The position numbers and the translations under genes are program-made. From a virus: a DNA stretch of 39,642 bases. The stretch spans positions 1 to 39,642 of IMG/VR virus record IMGVR_UViG_3300032309_000828; one strand, given 5' to 3'. The notes below the pieces were generated by a model. That model had not been told where the DNA came from, searched no databases, and worked only from the letters and a program-made list of their open reading frames with translations. Positions 31,001 through 39,305 of the stretch are shown in pieces (position 1 is the stretch's first letter; every line of letters begins with the position of its first letter).

Positions 31001-34000
31001 AAGTGGTCTGCTTTACCAAACTTTTCAAGATTCTTTTCAAAGTGTGCTGCTACTGAATCTATCCAACCTTGTGGATTTGCTGAAGCATCTTCTAATTTAA
31101 AGGTGTGTGTAGCACCACGAACGGCTACTGAGATACCTTCAACTGGAACATCTCCAGCGAAATCAAATGTACCGCCCTGATTCTTAATAGTACGCTCAAT
31201 AATACTAAGCATCCGTGGCTCATTACCAAGGATTTGCTGTTGTCTTTTAACAGAATCAAGTCTGCGTTGAGTTAAAGTAACAAATGGACTTTCGCCAAAA
31301 CCTTCTACCATCTCAGGGTCTACAAGAACCGTAGCCCTACCATTAGCCTTGTTATCAGGCAAGATTACTTTACCAACTCCGTTGGCTCGCATCCAATCAA
31401 GAAGTGCTTTTTCTTTGCCTTCCCATGCAGCACGGTTACGAGGCGTTCCTCTTTCAATACCAAGAACATTTTTTAATTCTGGATAATCAACAAGGTTTAA
31501 ACGAGGACTGCGTAGGTTTTCTGTACGAAGGTCAACTTCAGTTCCATATACCTTTTGACTAATTACTGCACCCTGATTGCCAGGCTTACGGATTCTAAAC
31601 TCAGCAGTTGTAAGTAACTTTTGAGATACTGTATTTGGGTCAATAGTTGTCCAGCGACCTGTTTGTGGATTTAATACTTCTACAACATTTCCATTGTTTA
31701 CAGTATTAATAAAACCTTCACGCATATCAGCACCAATGGTTTGCATTGATGGTGATGGCTTACGGGCTGGCTGTCTAATAAGTTCGCCAGTTTCACGATT
31801 AATTAAATTCTTAGGCTGTGGGTAAGCGCGACCAGATAAACGCTTGTATATTTCAGAGGCAGATATGCGAGGCATACCAGCATCTGCATACTGTTCTGCA
31901 GTATCTTGGCTAAACGACATAGCCAATGGTCTGTTTTTATCTAATGCTCTAATAGGTGTAGTAGAGCCGTGATATAAATACTGCCCTGAAAGATACTCAG
32001 AAAGTTCAAGCAATTCTTTATATTGTGCTTCATTTAACTTGCCTTGTAAGAATAAACGCTCTGCAGCCTGTGCATAAAGACGAGCCTCATTAATAACTTT
32101 TTCGGTAGCAAAAATTTCAGATTGAGTTTCTGCAAGACTACGGCGAATCTGAATTGAATCCTCACGCAAACCTTTATTTACAAGTGTTCTATCCGCAAGG
32201 CGTTCTATGCCTTGAACACGGTTGTTGTACCAAGACTTAAATCCATCTCGGTTTAAATCACCAAGGGCTAACAAACCGTAGCCTTTACCTAAGATAGATA
32301 GCGTTGCTTCGCTAACATTTCGGATTGTGTAGCCAAGGCGTAGAAGTACTGAAGCCTTCCACATATCATTTAAAATACCGCTTACATAGCGCATTGAATC
32401 AGGGTCAATAATTTCACCCTTGCGACCAATACTCTTAAGTACACCTTTGTTTGCCTGTAGAACACGGACATAGTTTTCTAGGTCTACCATAGGTAGTGCG
32501 TTAGCACCTTGGCGCTCTAAGTAAGGAATCTTAAGAATAACATCGTCATTAGTCATTAAGAACTTACGGTCACGAATAGTATCTAATGCAGTTTGACGGC
32601 GTGACTTGTATTGATTCCAGATAAATAAACCTTGTTCGTCAGTTAATCCAAGACTTCTATTAACTGCACTAATTGCTAAATCTTCAAAAGAAACTGCTAC
32701 AGTTGAGCGTAGTTCTGGCAAACCACCAGCACGCAAGTAGGCTCTTGTATGTTCGTCAATAATTGGTTGTGCTATATCGCCACCAACTAAACGGCGAAGT
32801 TGCTCACCAAATGCTGTCATTTCACTAAAAGAATCAGAGTCGTTAAAGTTAACATACCCTGCTGGCTTTTCTTGGAAAGTGTCGCCAATCTTTTTAATAC
32901 CAAAGTTTACAACTGCAATAAGTGGATGATACTTAGTTGGTTGTATAACTCCAACGGTTGGAAACTTAGTAGGCTTGTCTATACCTTTAACTCTTGCTGC
33001 TTTGCTTTCAGCACGGCTAATAGCCAACTTTTCAAATACTGGCTTACCAAATGTACGCTTACTTAAGTCCGCAGGCTTGTCGTTAAATGAACGAATCATG
33101 CGGTAATAAGGGTCAGCCTCTACTTGTTTAACTAACTCAGTGGCTGTATCTAACTTATCAACATCATCTGTAATACCATTAGTTGGTACATTGTTTAAAA
33201 CTTTTTTATCTAAATCTGTTGTGTCATTAATTTTATCAAGAACAAACGCTAAGTCACGGCGCTTAGCAATAAGACGAGCAGCAGCAGAACCAATCTCTTT
33301 GCTTGTACCAAGACGGGCTGTAGCAACAAGAGTATCTGCAACATCATCTACTGTCTTTGCTTCGCCAAGCATATATGCCAAGGTGTCGGCATCATTAGAT
33401 TGCTGAACCATTGGATGATTGCGGATAGCAACTCTATCTGACTTAGCAAACCAAGATAGCGTGTTGTAAAGTTCTCCGCCTTCTTCACGACCCTCGTTAA
33501 TTGTTCTAGCCAAAGTCTGTGGAGATATGACTTTAACGGAGCGTAAACTCTTAGGCATTAAAAAGTCTTTAAGTAATCTGTTTGCATTTGTATCTTCTGC
33601 ACCAAGTGGGCGAGTTACAACTGCTTTACGAGCAAGACCTGCAGCCTTACCCAATTTACCTAGTGGGTCAGTTACTGTTGTAAAGAAAGTATCGTAGGCA
33701 CCACTAAGACTTTTAGCGCCCCAATCCTCATCAAATGTTTTACGGTCATTAGGGTCAAATATATTAAAATCACCAGCAGCAAGTTCGTCTGGACCCAAGA
33801 TACCGAAAGACCATTTAGACTGTAAATAAGATAACGCTTGTCCTGGAGATATTTCTTCACGATTTTCCCAAGACTTCTTTACATCACCAGTACCAAGTGT
33901 TGTTAATGCTGCTGATAATGGTTGGCGCAAGAAGCGACCACCAGTTTCATAAGAAATCATTGCTGCTGGCAACAAGACTTTATCTACTGCAGCGCCTATT

Positions 34001-34203
34001 GGCTTGCGAATTGGATAAGTTGTTGCCTGTAGTGTTGTTCTAAAAGCGTTACCTGCAAAGTTAAACGCATCTCCTACCCAACTTTTATCATTGGAGGACA
34101 CAGAAGAAAGGTCAAACAACATTGTCGGTAAGCCGATTTCATTGGCAAACCCATTACCTTGCAGTTTCTGTGCTGCGTTTCCAAGTAGGTCGCTAAAACT
34201 CAT
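28087..34203 (-). CDS. Giant 2038-residue internal virion protein with ART-like segment
   Basis: Takes up 15 percent of the genome. N-terminal helices and hydrophobic stretches (about 1-140), then mostly helical regions. At residues 744-746 YHGS is followed by a strand-rich stretch and MSFSQDTAEQYADAG (about 769-783), the layout of an ADP-ribosyltransferase (ART) or PolyVal-ART domain in 'polyvalent' phage proteins. The Glu of the final ART motif is not assignable. The C-terminal third has hydrophobic helices (MPFFNAWENTIRRW). By size and position (after portal, before capsid) it is probably packaged and injected with the DNA to act on the host. GTTTAAAC at 29758, 30109 and 31495. Confidence 0.65.
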   Translation of the reverse strand: MSFSDLLGNAAQKLQGNGFANEIGLPTMLFDLSSVSSNDKSWVGDAFNFAGNAFRTTLQATTYPIRKPIGAAVDKVLLPAAMISYETGGRFLRQPLSAALTTLGTGDVKKSWENREEISPGQALSYLQSKWSFGILGPDELAAGDFNIFDPNDRKTFDEDWGAKSLSGAYDTFFTTVTDPLGKLGKAAGLARKAVVTRPLGAEDTNANRLLKDFLMPKSLRSVKVISPQTLARTINEGREEGGELYNTLSWFAKSDRVAIRNHPMVQQSNDADTLAYMLGEAKTVDDVADTLVATARLGTSKEIGSAAARLIAKRRDLAFVLDKINDTTDLDKKVLNNVPTNGITDDVDKLDTATELVKQVEADPYYRMIRSFNDKPADLSKRTFGKPVFEKLAISRAESKAARVKGIDKPTKFPTVGVIQPTKYHPLIAVVNFGIKKIGDTFQEKPAGYVNFNDSDSFSEMTAFGEQLRRLVGGDIAQPIIDEHTRAYLRAGGLPELRSTVAVSFEDLAISAVNRSLGLTDEQGLFIWNQYKSRRQTALDTIRDRKFLMTNDDVILKIPYLERQGANALPMVDLENYVRVLQANKGVLKSIGRKGEIIDPDSMRYVSGILNDMWKASVLLRLGYTIRNVSEATLSILGKGYGLLALGDLNRDGFKSWYNNRVQGIERLADRTLVNKGLREDSIQIRRSLAETQSEIFATEKVINEARLYAQAAERLFLQGKLNEAQYKELLELSEYLSGQYLYHGSTTPIRALDKNRPLAMSFSQDTAEQYADAGMPRISASEIYKRLSGRAYPQPKNLINRETGELIRQPARKPSPSMQTIGADMREGFINTVNNGNVVEVLNPQTGRWTTIDPNTVSQKLLTTAEFRIRKPGNQGAVISQKVYGTEVDLRTENLRSPRLNLVDYPELKNVLGIERGTPRNRAAWEGKEKALLDWMRANGVGKVILPDNKANGRATVLVDPEMVEGFGESPFVTLTQRRLDSVKRQQQILGNEPRMLSIIERTIKNQGGTFDFAGDVPVEGISVAVRGATHTFKLEDASANPQGWIDSVAAHFEKNLEKFGKADHFGTWVEDIDGVPHIWAEPTNVIMDRAQAVKLGVERNQKSVADLAAIARGDWDNAFIVTRGTGDEGATARFALGQGTEASRGNVAARAEGLRPTLSGKSTRERIAELSESLSSKREYPTAGLAQVVREAADMQAVSKKNLENLLVKLDARVVEETRIGAPKQIQGTGRRIVTLYDGTKVEIDDAFRGELGQILYDRTDNTDSYRRFVDHPSQFFAAEHNNFVEDVLTPNMPDYYSGWANQLNTFFRSPDGRIDPLVEQMLNGARPEEIVKWLRKPENVGYARRFNIDVPGIKVPSERLNASIEAEDFVGDLYSAFNRYLPDAQMQETFRAGQITEIWLRNHFKNATELPDIVGRIVPTSPQARNIMDATAKVIDRAFYFLGSLPETTLARHPLARAIYRSGYQDRLDVALSTKRLNTGNAKAELTVDEINNLRRDVVESTRKEVNKTLFTIIRKSYAGEKMRFIMPFFNAWENTIRRWSGLATENPAVVARAGQIVSSLRNQPNVIDAEGNPTNEFSYDNKIVVPMSEGAISAIEKIPVWGRGMADAIRATGTQVSIPVRSLDVLFQGEYLAGFGPLVVMPVNELVKAKPDLEDIFTSSVLPVLPFGTQEGVLRQLLPPAAQKLASLAGQDELWSRTFNTVYRYELIKYNLGERESMPSLEEVSKLTNDFYKVRILSNLVMPFAAQYDSPLSFYSQQFRKLQDVYGRDAEVLFLEMYPEMGPALVSSSFNPTGAQASQKAFGNIKKYGDLVSQIGQTAPEMIGFLVNDPDGKYDFSEAVYAWQYGNAPVPGSTDKFRERRDPAQLKRDANIKVGWIEFRKNMNLLDSQLQAQGYQSYSESGAEELQALKQLMVTDLSQRNPDWQADYLNVDRGKWIYRMQAMRSMLSNPKWMSDNGNRQVVQAMAIYLQARGQVARELQTRKSYGAASTLAAEDNADLDGYWNSVIYQLKSGSPEFEDFFNRFLQNDPVTLG

Positions 34204-34625
34204 AGTACGCTTTTTAGATACCTTACATAATTACGGAAAGAATTAGATGTGCTTGGCAGTTCTGCCATTATTGACAGGTATGGAAGCGCTTGGCGCATAC
34301 GGTCAGCATCTTCACCCATTGCAGTTTGGTCTGTGGCATACATGCCTTCAAGACCAGTTGTTGCTCCAGTAAGAATATCTTCTTGTGGGCGAGTTGTAGG
34401 TGCAGTTAGTGGCACTAAATCTGTTTGTCCAGTTGTACGAAATGCACGATTACCTGAAGGTGATTGTCTTAGGGCAGGGTTTTGTCCTGACATTGGGGCA
34501 CTTGTTTGCATGTCATAAAAATCTTGTGCGTTATCTATACCTGCAGCGTATCTTGCTGGTTGTCCATTAGTTCCAGCACCGCCTGTTGCGGACACCTGAA
34601 AGTTTTCGTCTTTTGCTTTCGCCAT
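34200..34625 (-). CDS. Small portal-adjacent virion protein
   Basis: 141 residues from the ATG at 34625, directly after GGGAGGAAAG (an earlier ATG at 34637 is less likely). Disordered Gln/Thr/Pro-rich body (SAPMSGQNPALRQ, TTRPQEDILTGATTG) ending in a helical, basic C-terminus (FRNYVRYLKSVL). It overlaps the giant gene by four bases. Function unknown; perhaps a head-completion or injected protein. Confidence 0.5.
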   Translation of the reverse strand: MAKAKDENFQVSATGGAGTNGQPARYAAGIDNAQDFYDMQTSAPMSGQNPALRQSPSGNRAFRTTGQTDLVPLTAPTTRPQEDILTGATTGLEGMYATDQTAMGEDADRMRQALPYLSIMAELPSTSNSFRNYVRYLKSVL

Positions 34626-34660
34626 CTTTCCTCCCACCTAAGTTCGGATATTTAAAATTA

Positions 34661-34683
34661 TGAGCAGTTTTGAAACTTACTCA
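34661..34683 (-). terminator. Hairpin in the late operon, weak terminator
   Basis: TGAG (34661-34664) pairs with CTCA (34680-34683) and GTTT with AAAC inside. On the minus strand it is followed by TAATTTTAAAT. It resembles the 14564 hairpin (both contain GAGCAGTTT and a CTCAGG flank), so the two may be copies of one regulatory element tuning late gene output. Confidence 0.45.
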
Positions 34684-34693
34684 GGTTTATTAA

Positions 34694-34855
34694 TTACTTG
34701 CTGCGTGAACCGCGAGTTCCGCTTGGATTGCTTGAGAAATATGTCTTGCCGCCTTTTGATGATGCTTTCTTTGCCATCATTGGCTTCTGCATTGGAGCCT
34801 TACCTGCTGAACCTTGGTTCTTAGGCTTCTTTCCTCCTGCTATGGATTTCTTCAT
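34694..34855 (-). CDS. Very basic 53-residue protein
   Basis: Lys/Gly/Ser-rich (MKKSIAGGKKPKNQGSAGK start; 13 Lys or Arg, several SRSK/GTRG turns) with almost no hydrophobics. It follows a ribosome site AGGAGG and sits directly downstream of the portal gene. Probably DNA-binding or a minor virion component; no family at this length. Confidence 0.6.
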   Translation of the reverse strand: MKKSIAGGKKPKNQGSAGKAPMQKPMMAKKASSKGGKTYFSSNPSGTRGSRSK

Positions 34856-34866
34856 GTGTCACCTCC

Positions 34867-36690
34867 TTATGCAACTGGTAGTCGTCTTACGAGGGAAGCC
34901 TGAAGATTAGGTTCACCTCTTTGTGTCAAACTTGCTAAAAGCGATTGAACATCTGGGCGACCACCTGGAGAGATTTGTCCTGGAGCCACACCTTGCATAC
35001 GACCAGTTTCACTTAGTCCCATTGGAAGTTGCCCGCCACCTGGGGGGACCGCACCCGACTGCCCAAGCATGTCAGGACTTACACCTTCAGGGGTCATCAT
35101 CGCACCAGGTGGGGGATTCTGTGGTTGGAACGCCTCAGATACTGCTTGCTCAATAGGCGTACCCTTTTGGCGTTGATTAATGACAGTTGATAATTTGTAC
35201 AAAATGTCTGAAGGATTTTGTCCTTGAGATGCAAGTGCTGGAATTGCTTGTGCATAGGAAGCAATAGCCTGCTTCATTGCATCGCGCAAATCTTCTGTAT
35301 CAACTTTCTCTTCTTCTTGTGTTGCGTTAAATGAAAATGGCATTTGACGGCGTAGAAAGTCACGAGATATAAGTTTATCTCCGCGAGCCTGTAAGCCGAA
35401 CACTAATGCACGGTTTGGGTCAAGCCCTGCCATAAGTCCATATTGAACATCTACTGTGTAGTCTTTATCAATATCACGGCTTGGCTTGTATTTAATTGCG
35501 TATGGAACACCATTGCGTACACCGCGTAGATTCTTTTCCATATCGCCAAAAACTTTTTCGTCTACCTTAAGTGCAAGTCCAATTAACTCAACAAAGGAAC
35601 GAGCAAACATTGCGTGGGCTGTTTTGATTTGTGTATCAAATCCACCCATAAGAGCCTGTACGCCACGACCTGTAACGATTGAAGAATCAATGTTTCCTGT
35701 GCGTGACTCAGGGTAACGGCTTCCTAAACGAAGTTCTCCTTCAAGTACTTGCTGTTGAGCAAAAGCACCTGGTGGTATATCAATAGATAATCTACGAACA
35801 TCTGAAGGTCGTTCAGTTCTAATAACGGCATCTGGTCCAAGGGCAATCTCGCTTACATCTCTAGGGGCTACGAGTGGTGCTTGAACTGCTTTGGTAGCAG
35901 CCTCAAGCGAAAGTAGTGCGTAACGAGCCTTAGCAACTTGAATTGCCAATACATCGTCAAACTGTCCTCTTGATTCAGAGTCAAGTGATGGTCGCTGAAT
36001 TACACGAATAAGAACTTCACCAATGGGATTTGGTGCCCTATCTATGACTATGTTGTTTCTTTGAGGAACAAATAGAATATCCTGGTCTTTGTCATGATAA
36101 CGAATAATTTCCAACATTGAGTTGGTTGAATCTTTATCATATAGAAGATGGGCATATTCTGGGTATGAAGCCATTAAGTCAGCCAGAGGCTTTTTAATTC
36201 TTTGATACATACCATGGACTTTGCCAAAGCGGTCAATGATTGGATAGCAACCATAAGAATCTAAGAAGCGGATTCTTGGCATGTTGTTATCTAGGTCAAC
36301 CTCAACCTGTGCTGGTACAAAACCATAAGATACATAACGGTCAGCAGCAGTAAACATCTGGGTTTGGATGTCAGAAAAGTCAATAATTCCATTTACAATT
36401 TCTTCGCGCTTGTCTGCCTTCTTGCGTTCTTTTTCTGACACCATAGTTGGTGAGTTGCAGTTGAAAGCAGGAAGGGGTGCGATAACTTCTGACAAATCTC
36501 GTGCTGCAATGTCCACCATGTTTGCAACAATAGGGTTTTCAAATGGACCGTCTGGAAACAAATCTGGGAACACATCACGCATACGACCCTTGCGTACAAG
36601 AAGGATTTGCTCCATGCGAGTATCGCGGTCAGCAAAGGCTTGCTTATAGCGTTCGTAATTCGTCTTAATTTCGTCTAGGGAAAGTGGCAC
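34867..36690 (-). CDS. Portal protein
   Basis: 607 residues. N-terminal helices (EIKTNYERYKQAF), a beta-rich wing with RIRFLDSYGCYPIID and VLIRVIQRPSLD, a stem/clip region around residues 330-380 (GRGVQALMGGFDTQIKTAHAMF), and a long Gln/Pro/Gly/Met-rich C-terminal extension (from about 520). Immediately downstream of the large terminase, the standard order. It forms the dodecameric ring through which DNA enters and leaves. Family subclass not certain. Confidence 0.8.
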   Translation of the reverse strand: MPLSLDEIKTNYERYKQAFADRDTRMEQILLVRKGRMRDVFPDLFPDGPFENPIVANMVDIAARDLSEVIAPLPAFNCNSPTMVSEKERKKADKREEIVNGIIDFSDIQTQMFTAADRYVSYGFVPAQVEVDLDNNMPRIRFLDSYGCYPIIDRFGKVHGMYQRIKKPLADLMASYPEYAHLLYDKDSTNSMLEIIRYHDKDQDILFVPQRNNIVIDRAPNPIGEVLIRVIQRPSLDSESRGQFDDVLAIQVAKARYALLSLEAATKAVQAPLVAPRDVSEIALGPDAVIRTERPSDVRRLSIDIPPGAFAQQQVLEGELRLGSRYPESRTGNIDSSIVTGRGVQALMGGFDTQIKTAHAMFARSFVELIGLALKVDEKVFGDMEKNLRGVRNGVPYAIKYKPSRDIDKDYTVDVQYGLMAGLDPNRALVFGLQARGDKLISRDFLRRQMPFSFNATQEEEKVDTEDLRDAMKQAIASYAQAIPALASQGQNPSDILYKLSTVINQRQKGTPIEQAVSEAFQPQNPPPGAMMTPEGVSPDMLGQSGAVPPGGGQLPMGLSETGRMQGVAPGQISPGGRPDVQSLLASLTQRGEPNLQASLVRRLPVA

Positions 36691-36703
36691 GCCTAGTCCT
36701 ATT

Positions 36704-38563
36704 CTATGAGTATATGTCGTCTAGTTGTAAAGTGATTTGTCGGTTACGGTCATAACGAGTATGGAACATGCTTAGGCTGTTATGTGTACGGGCAAATGTT
36801 GAAGCGTTTGCTACCCTGTCACGGCAACCAAGTTCGGCGAACCAAAATGCCATTACGGTATCTGTCTTTTGACTTTTCGGCGCATCTGGATACCAGGTTA
36901 CTAATTGCTCAATGAGCGCTTTAATTCCTTCAGAAGCATGGGTTGATGGGAACTCAATTAATGCGTTGTCATCTTCCCAACCGTGAAATAATGTCGTCAG
37001 GGATGCAACCCCGAAATCAGTATCCCATTTGTTTTGACCTGTATGATGTTCTCGTAGTATTGCACCCCTGGACGAAAGGTATTCTCGTACCTCACGGTCC
37101 TGAGTTAACATTGTTTGAAAAGCATTTTTTTCAACTCGCCACTCAGAAATCTGATAATCGTCAGTCCAGTTTTTAATTAATTCTCGTATTGCATCTGGCT
37201 TCATGCCAGCAACATTGGATACATCTAACAGGTATCTCTTTTGTGTAGATATATCTAAACCTAAACATACGGCTGCGGTATGACCTGAGCCTGCAGGGTC
37301 TAGTCCTGCAACCACAATTAATCCATCCATACCGTTTGGTCTTACACCAGCCTTGCCCTTTGGTATGCGACCAACATTGCGAGCACCATTAATAATTCCT
37401 TTAATAGCCTCGGATGGAAATGCTGAATCTTCGTGGACTTGTTGTTGCTGATAAACCATTGCCCATAAGTTTGGAGATAGTCTTGCCCTGCGTTTGTGGA
37501 GAGCCTGTCCATCCCACTTGCGGTACAACCCATCAGCATCGGGAGAACCAATACCTGATATGGGGGCTATGTTAGTTTTTGCCCATAGCGTTACCCATTT
37601 GTCTGGGTCCTCATTAAATTCTAATACTGCAGGTTGTGCAAAGTAAGTCCATGGGGAAGTTTCATCAGGGTAGCGCATAGGGTCGCGTAGTTCTGAATAT
37701 AAATCTCTTGGTCTTAGGCGAGTGCCAATAATTAAAAGTTTGCCCCCGTTGTCGTCAATACGGGACATAACTTCAGATTGAATCCAGTCAATTTGTTTTT
37801 CATATTCATGGGCATTGGTGTTATCAACACAGTCATCCATGATAATCAAATCTGCACGAGCACCGTAGATATGACCCCGTACACCAATAGCCTGCACGGT
37901 AGGGTCCTTTTCACCTGAGTCACGAGCCTCGGATGATAAGTAAATTAAGTCCTGCTTCCATGAATCAGAATTCTTTTCAAATCCCCCTGGAGGTCCAAAG
38001 GTAAGTTGTAGGTCCTGATACTTAGGATGTGTTAGTCTGTTCTTTATGGAGAGCAGGAACTTTTGCGCCATAGCCTGTGTCTTAGACACAATCATGATTC
38101 TGATATTTGGGTTTTGGCAAATCCGATAGACAGCATAGTTGACCGTAATAGTCGTAGACTTTGCATGCTCTGGTGGAGTATTAACAATTAATAAATCTTG
38201 AGCACCCTCTTCATAGGTTATGGCAGGGTGTAGGTCTTTGGGTTCTCTACTTTCCAGTAGGTCAATCCAGTGTTCTTGATGTTTGAAAACTTTGGTACCT
38301 AGATACTTTTCTGAGAATTCGGGGAAGGGTGGTACTTCCCCTCTTACATTACCTATCTCACCTCTTGCGGTCATAGACCGCACCTTGTCTACAGCCAAAG
38401 CGAAACTAGGGTCTACCTTTCGGTAGTACTCGTAGGTCTTAACACTTCTACCTACGGCATCCATAGCCTTTTGGGTAGAGTAACCCTGCATTAAAAAATC
38501 AATAACTTGCTTTTTGATAGCATCGCTTTTATGCGAAGCAGAGGTTACGCGCTTTCTTTCCAT
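36704..38563 (-). CDS. Large terminase subunit with N-terminal HTH
   Basis: 619 residues. ATPase: TPPEHAKST (129-137, a variant Walker A) and LIIMDD (239-244, Walker B). Nuclease: VAGLDPAGSG (about 413-422, Asp in the RNase-H-like fold) and further acidic residues (VEKNAFQTML, TDTVMAFWFAE). Residues 20-60 (LMQGYSTQKAMDAVGRSVKTYEYY, read in parts) look like a helix-turn-helix of the kind found in small terminase subunits; no separate small subunit gene is seen. It starts the leftward late operon. The ATG follows GGAG that adjoins a hairpin at 38571. Confidence 0.9.
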   Translation of the reverse strand: MERKRVTSASHKSDAIKKQVIDFLMQGYSTQKAMDAVGRSVKTYEYYRKVDPSFALAVDKVRSMTARGEIGNVRGEVPPFPEFSEKYLGTKVFKHQEHWIDLLESREPKDLHPAITYEEGAQDLLIVNTPPEHAKSTTITVNYAVYRICQNPNIRIMIVSKTQAMAQKFLLSIKNRLTHPKYQDLQLTFGPPGGFEKNSDSWKQDLIYLSSEARDSGEKDPTVQAIGVRGHIYGARADLIIMDDCVDNTNAHEYEKQIDWIQSEVMSRIDDNGGKLLIIGTRLRPRDLYSELRDPMRYPDETSPWTYFAQPAVLEFNEDPDKWVTLWAKTNIAPISGIGSPDADGLYRKWDGQALHKRRARLSPNLWAMVYQQQQVHEDSAFPSEAIKGIINGARNVGRIPKGKAGVRPNGMDGLIVVAGLDPAGSGHTAAVCLGLDISTQKRYLLDVSNVAGMKPDAIRELIKNWTDDYQISEWRVEKNAFQTMLTQDREVREYLSSRGAILREHHTGQNKWDTDFGVASLTTLFHGWEDDNALIEFPSTHASEGIKALIEQLVTWYPDAPKSQKTDTVMAFWFAELGCRDRVANASTFARTHNSLSMFHTRYDRNRQITLQLDDIYS

Positions 38564-38570
38564 AGGTTCT

Positions 38571-38759
38571 CCAAGGCGGACTGTAGGGAGCCTTGGGCTT
38601 AACTTCTAACCGAAGGGCGAAGTCTAAACGAAGCCCGAAGGTTAGGGCTAATACTAGGCAACAACCCTACGGGTTGTAGTTACTGTTCGGAGGCTCCGAT
38701 AATTTTGCCTCCTCACTTATACTATAGGTGTCCAGAAGGTCCTTAGCGGACACTTCTGG
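38571..38759 (-). ncRNA. Structured leader of the terminase/late operon (five hairpins)
   Basis: Five stem-loops within 190 bases of the terminase start: CCAAGGC/GCCTTGG (38571-38577/38590-38596); CTAACC + GGGC with GCCC + GGTTAG (38606-38645) around a symmetric GAA/GAA inner loop; ACAACCC/GGGTTGT (38661-38667/38671-38677) with a three-base loop; TCGGA/TCCGA (38687-38691/38695-38699); and 38728-38759 (separate entry). No open frame of note. Spacing is regular (9, 15, 9, 28 bases). It could be an RNA leader, antitermination or packaging signal. Confidence 0.5.
38728..38759. promoter_or_regulatory. Mutually exclusive hairpin pair
   Basis: GTGTCC/GGACAC (38728-38733/38748-38753) and CCAGAAG/CTTCTGG (38732-38738/38753-38759) are both perfect but share bases 38732-38733 and 38753, so only one can form at a time, the pattern of an RNA switch or attenuator. 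TATACTAT lies just upstream. Confidence 0.45.
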
Positions 38760-38843
38760 GCATGTGATTTATGACACACATATAATAAATCAATAAAACC
38801 GCAGGTCAGAGCCACATTTATGGGGGGCGAGGACTAGCAAAGT

Positions 38844-38861
38844 TATGTAAGTAGATACATA
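38844..38861. other. TATGTA/TACATA inverted repeat
   Basis: Perfect six-bp inverted repeat with spacer AGTAGA in the control region; it is followed by a short CA run. A small dyad such as this could be a regulator site; nothing else near it is recognisable. Confidence 0.3.
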
Positions 38862-38987
38862 CACACACACGCTCAGTGTTTTTAAAAACCCTGGGGTGCA
38901 GATTTTGCACCTCGCTCTGCACCTTGCAAAGTGTTTAAACAAAACTGCATGCAATTAGCAAAACAAAACTAGGGAGAGGCAGTGCTA

Positions 38988-39031
38988 GGGCGCGGTGAGG
39001 CACTGACTCTGCAATCAGTAAGCCCGCGCCC
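38988..39031. other. GC-rich hairpin in the control region
   Basis: GGGCGCG (38988-38994) + GGC + ACTGA pairs with TCAGT + GCC + CGCGCCC (to 39031): 15 pairs with small bulges (GTGA, AA) and an eight-base loop, followed by five more C. It is an island of GC in AT-rich DNA with no T-run, so it is not an intrinsic terminator. CAGTGC/GCACTG (38980-38985/39000-39005) is a competing stem. Candidate packaging, cohesive-end or origin structure. Confidence 0.5.
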
Positions 39032-39097
39032 CCCCCATGCATCAATCACACCTGCAAAGTGAGCAAGTGTTTAAACAAGTTACTTGCCAGTAACCTT

Positions 39098-39298
39098 CTA
39101 AAGTCAGTTGTTTAATATCACTTTAGAGCATGCAAGTTTTTATCAATGGCTAAAAGCAGTATAAATCAATGGTTTTAGCGTGTTACTGGTGAGTAGTGTT
39201 TTTATATGGCGTTTAAACTGCTCATGATTCCAGTGGCTAAATCAATCAATGGCTAATCATCAAAGTGCCCTAAAGTCAGTTAAAATCAATGGTTTTAG
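39098..39298 (+). repeat. ATCAATGG iterons (candidate replication origin)
   Basis: Three direct repeats occur in two sets: CTAAAGTCAGTT (39098, 39270), ATCAATGGCTAA (39142, 39245) and AAATCAATGGTTTTAG (39163, 39283). Together they give four ATCAATGG cores at 39142, 39165, 39245 and 39285. They lie in the AT-rich control region between divergent operons, the usual site of iteron-type origins. GTTTAAAC sites flank them (39069, 39211, 39315). Confidence 0.55.
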
Positions 39299-39305
39299 AG
39301 GGTTG

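Noticed and set aside
38861-38871. CA microsatellite
   Set aside because: Only five to six repeat units, within chance in this composition.
38988-39031. tRNA-like or intrinsic terminator
   Set aside because: The arms have no D or T loops, and the 3' flank is C-rich rather than T-rich.
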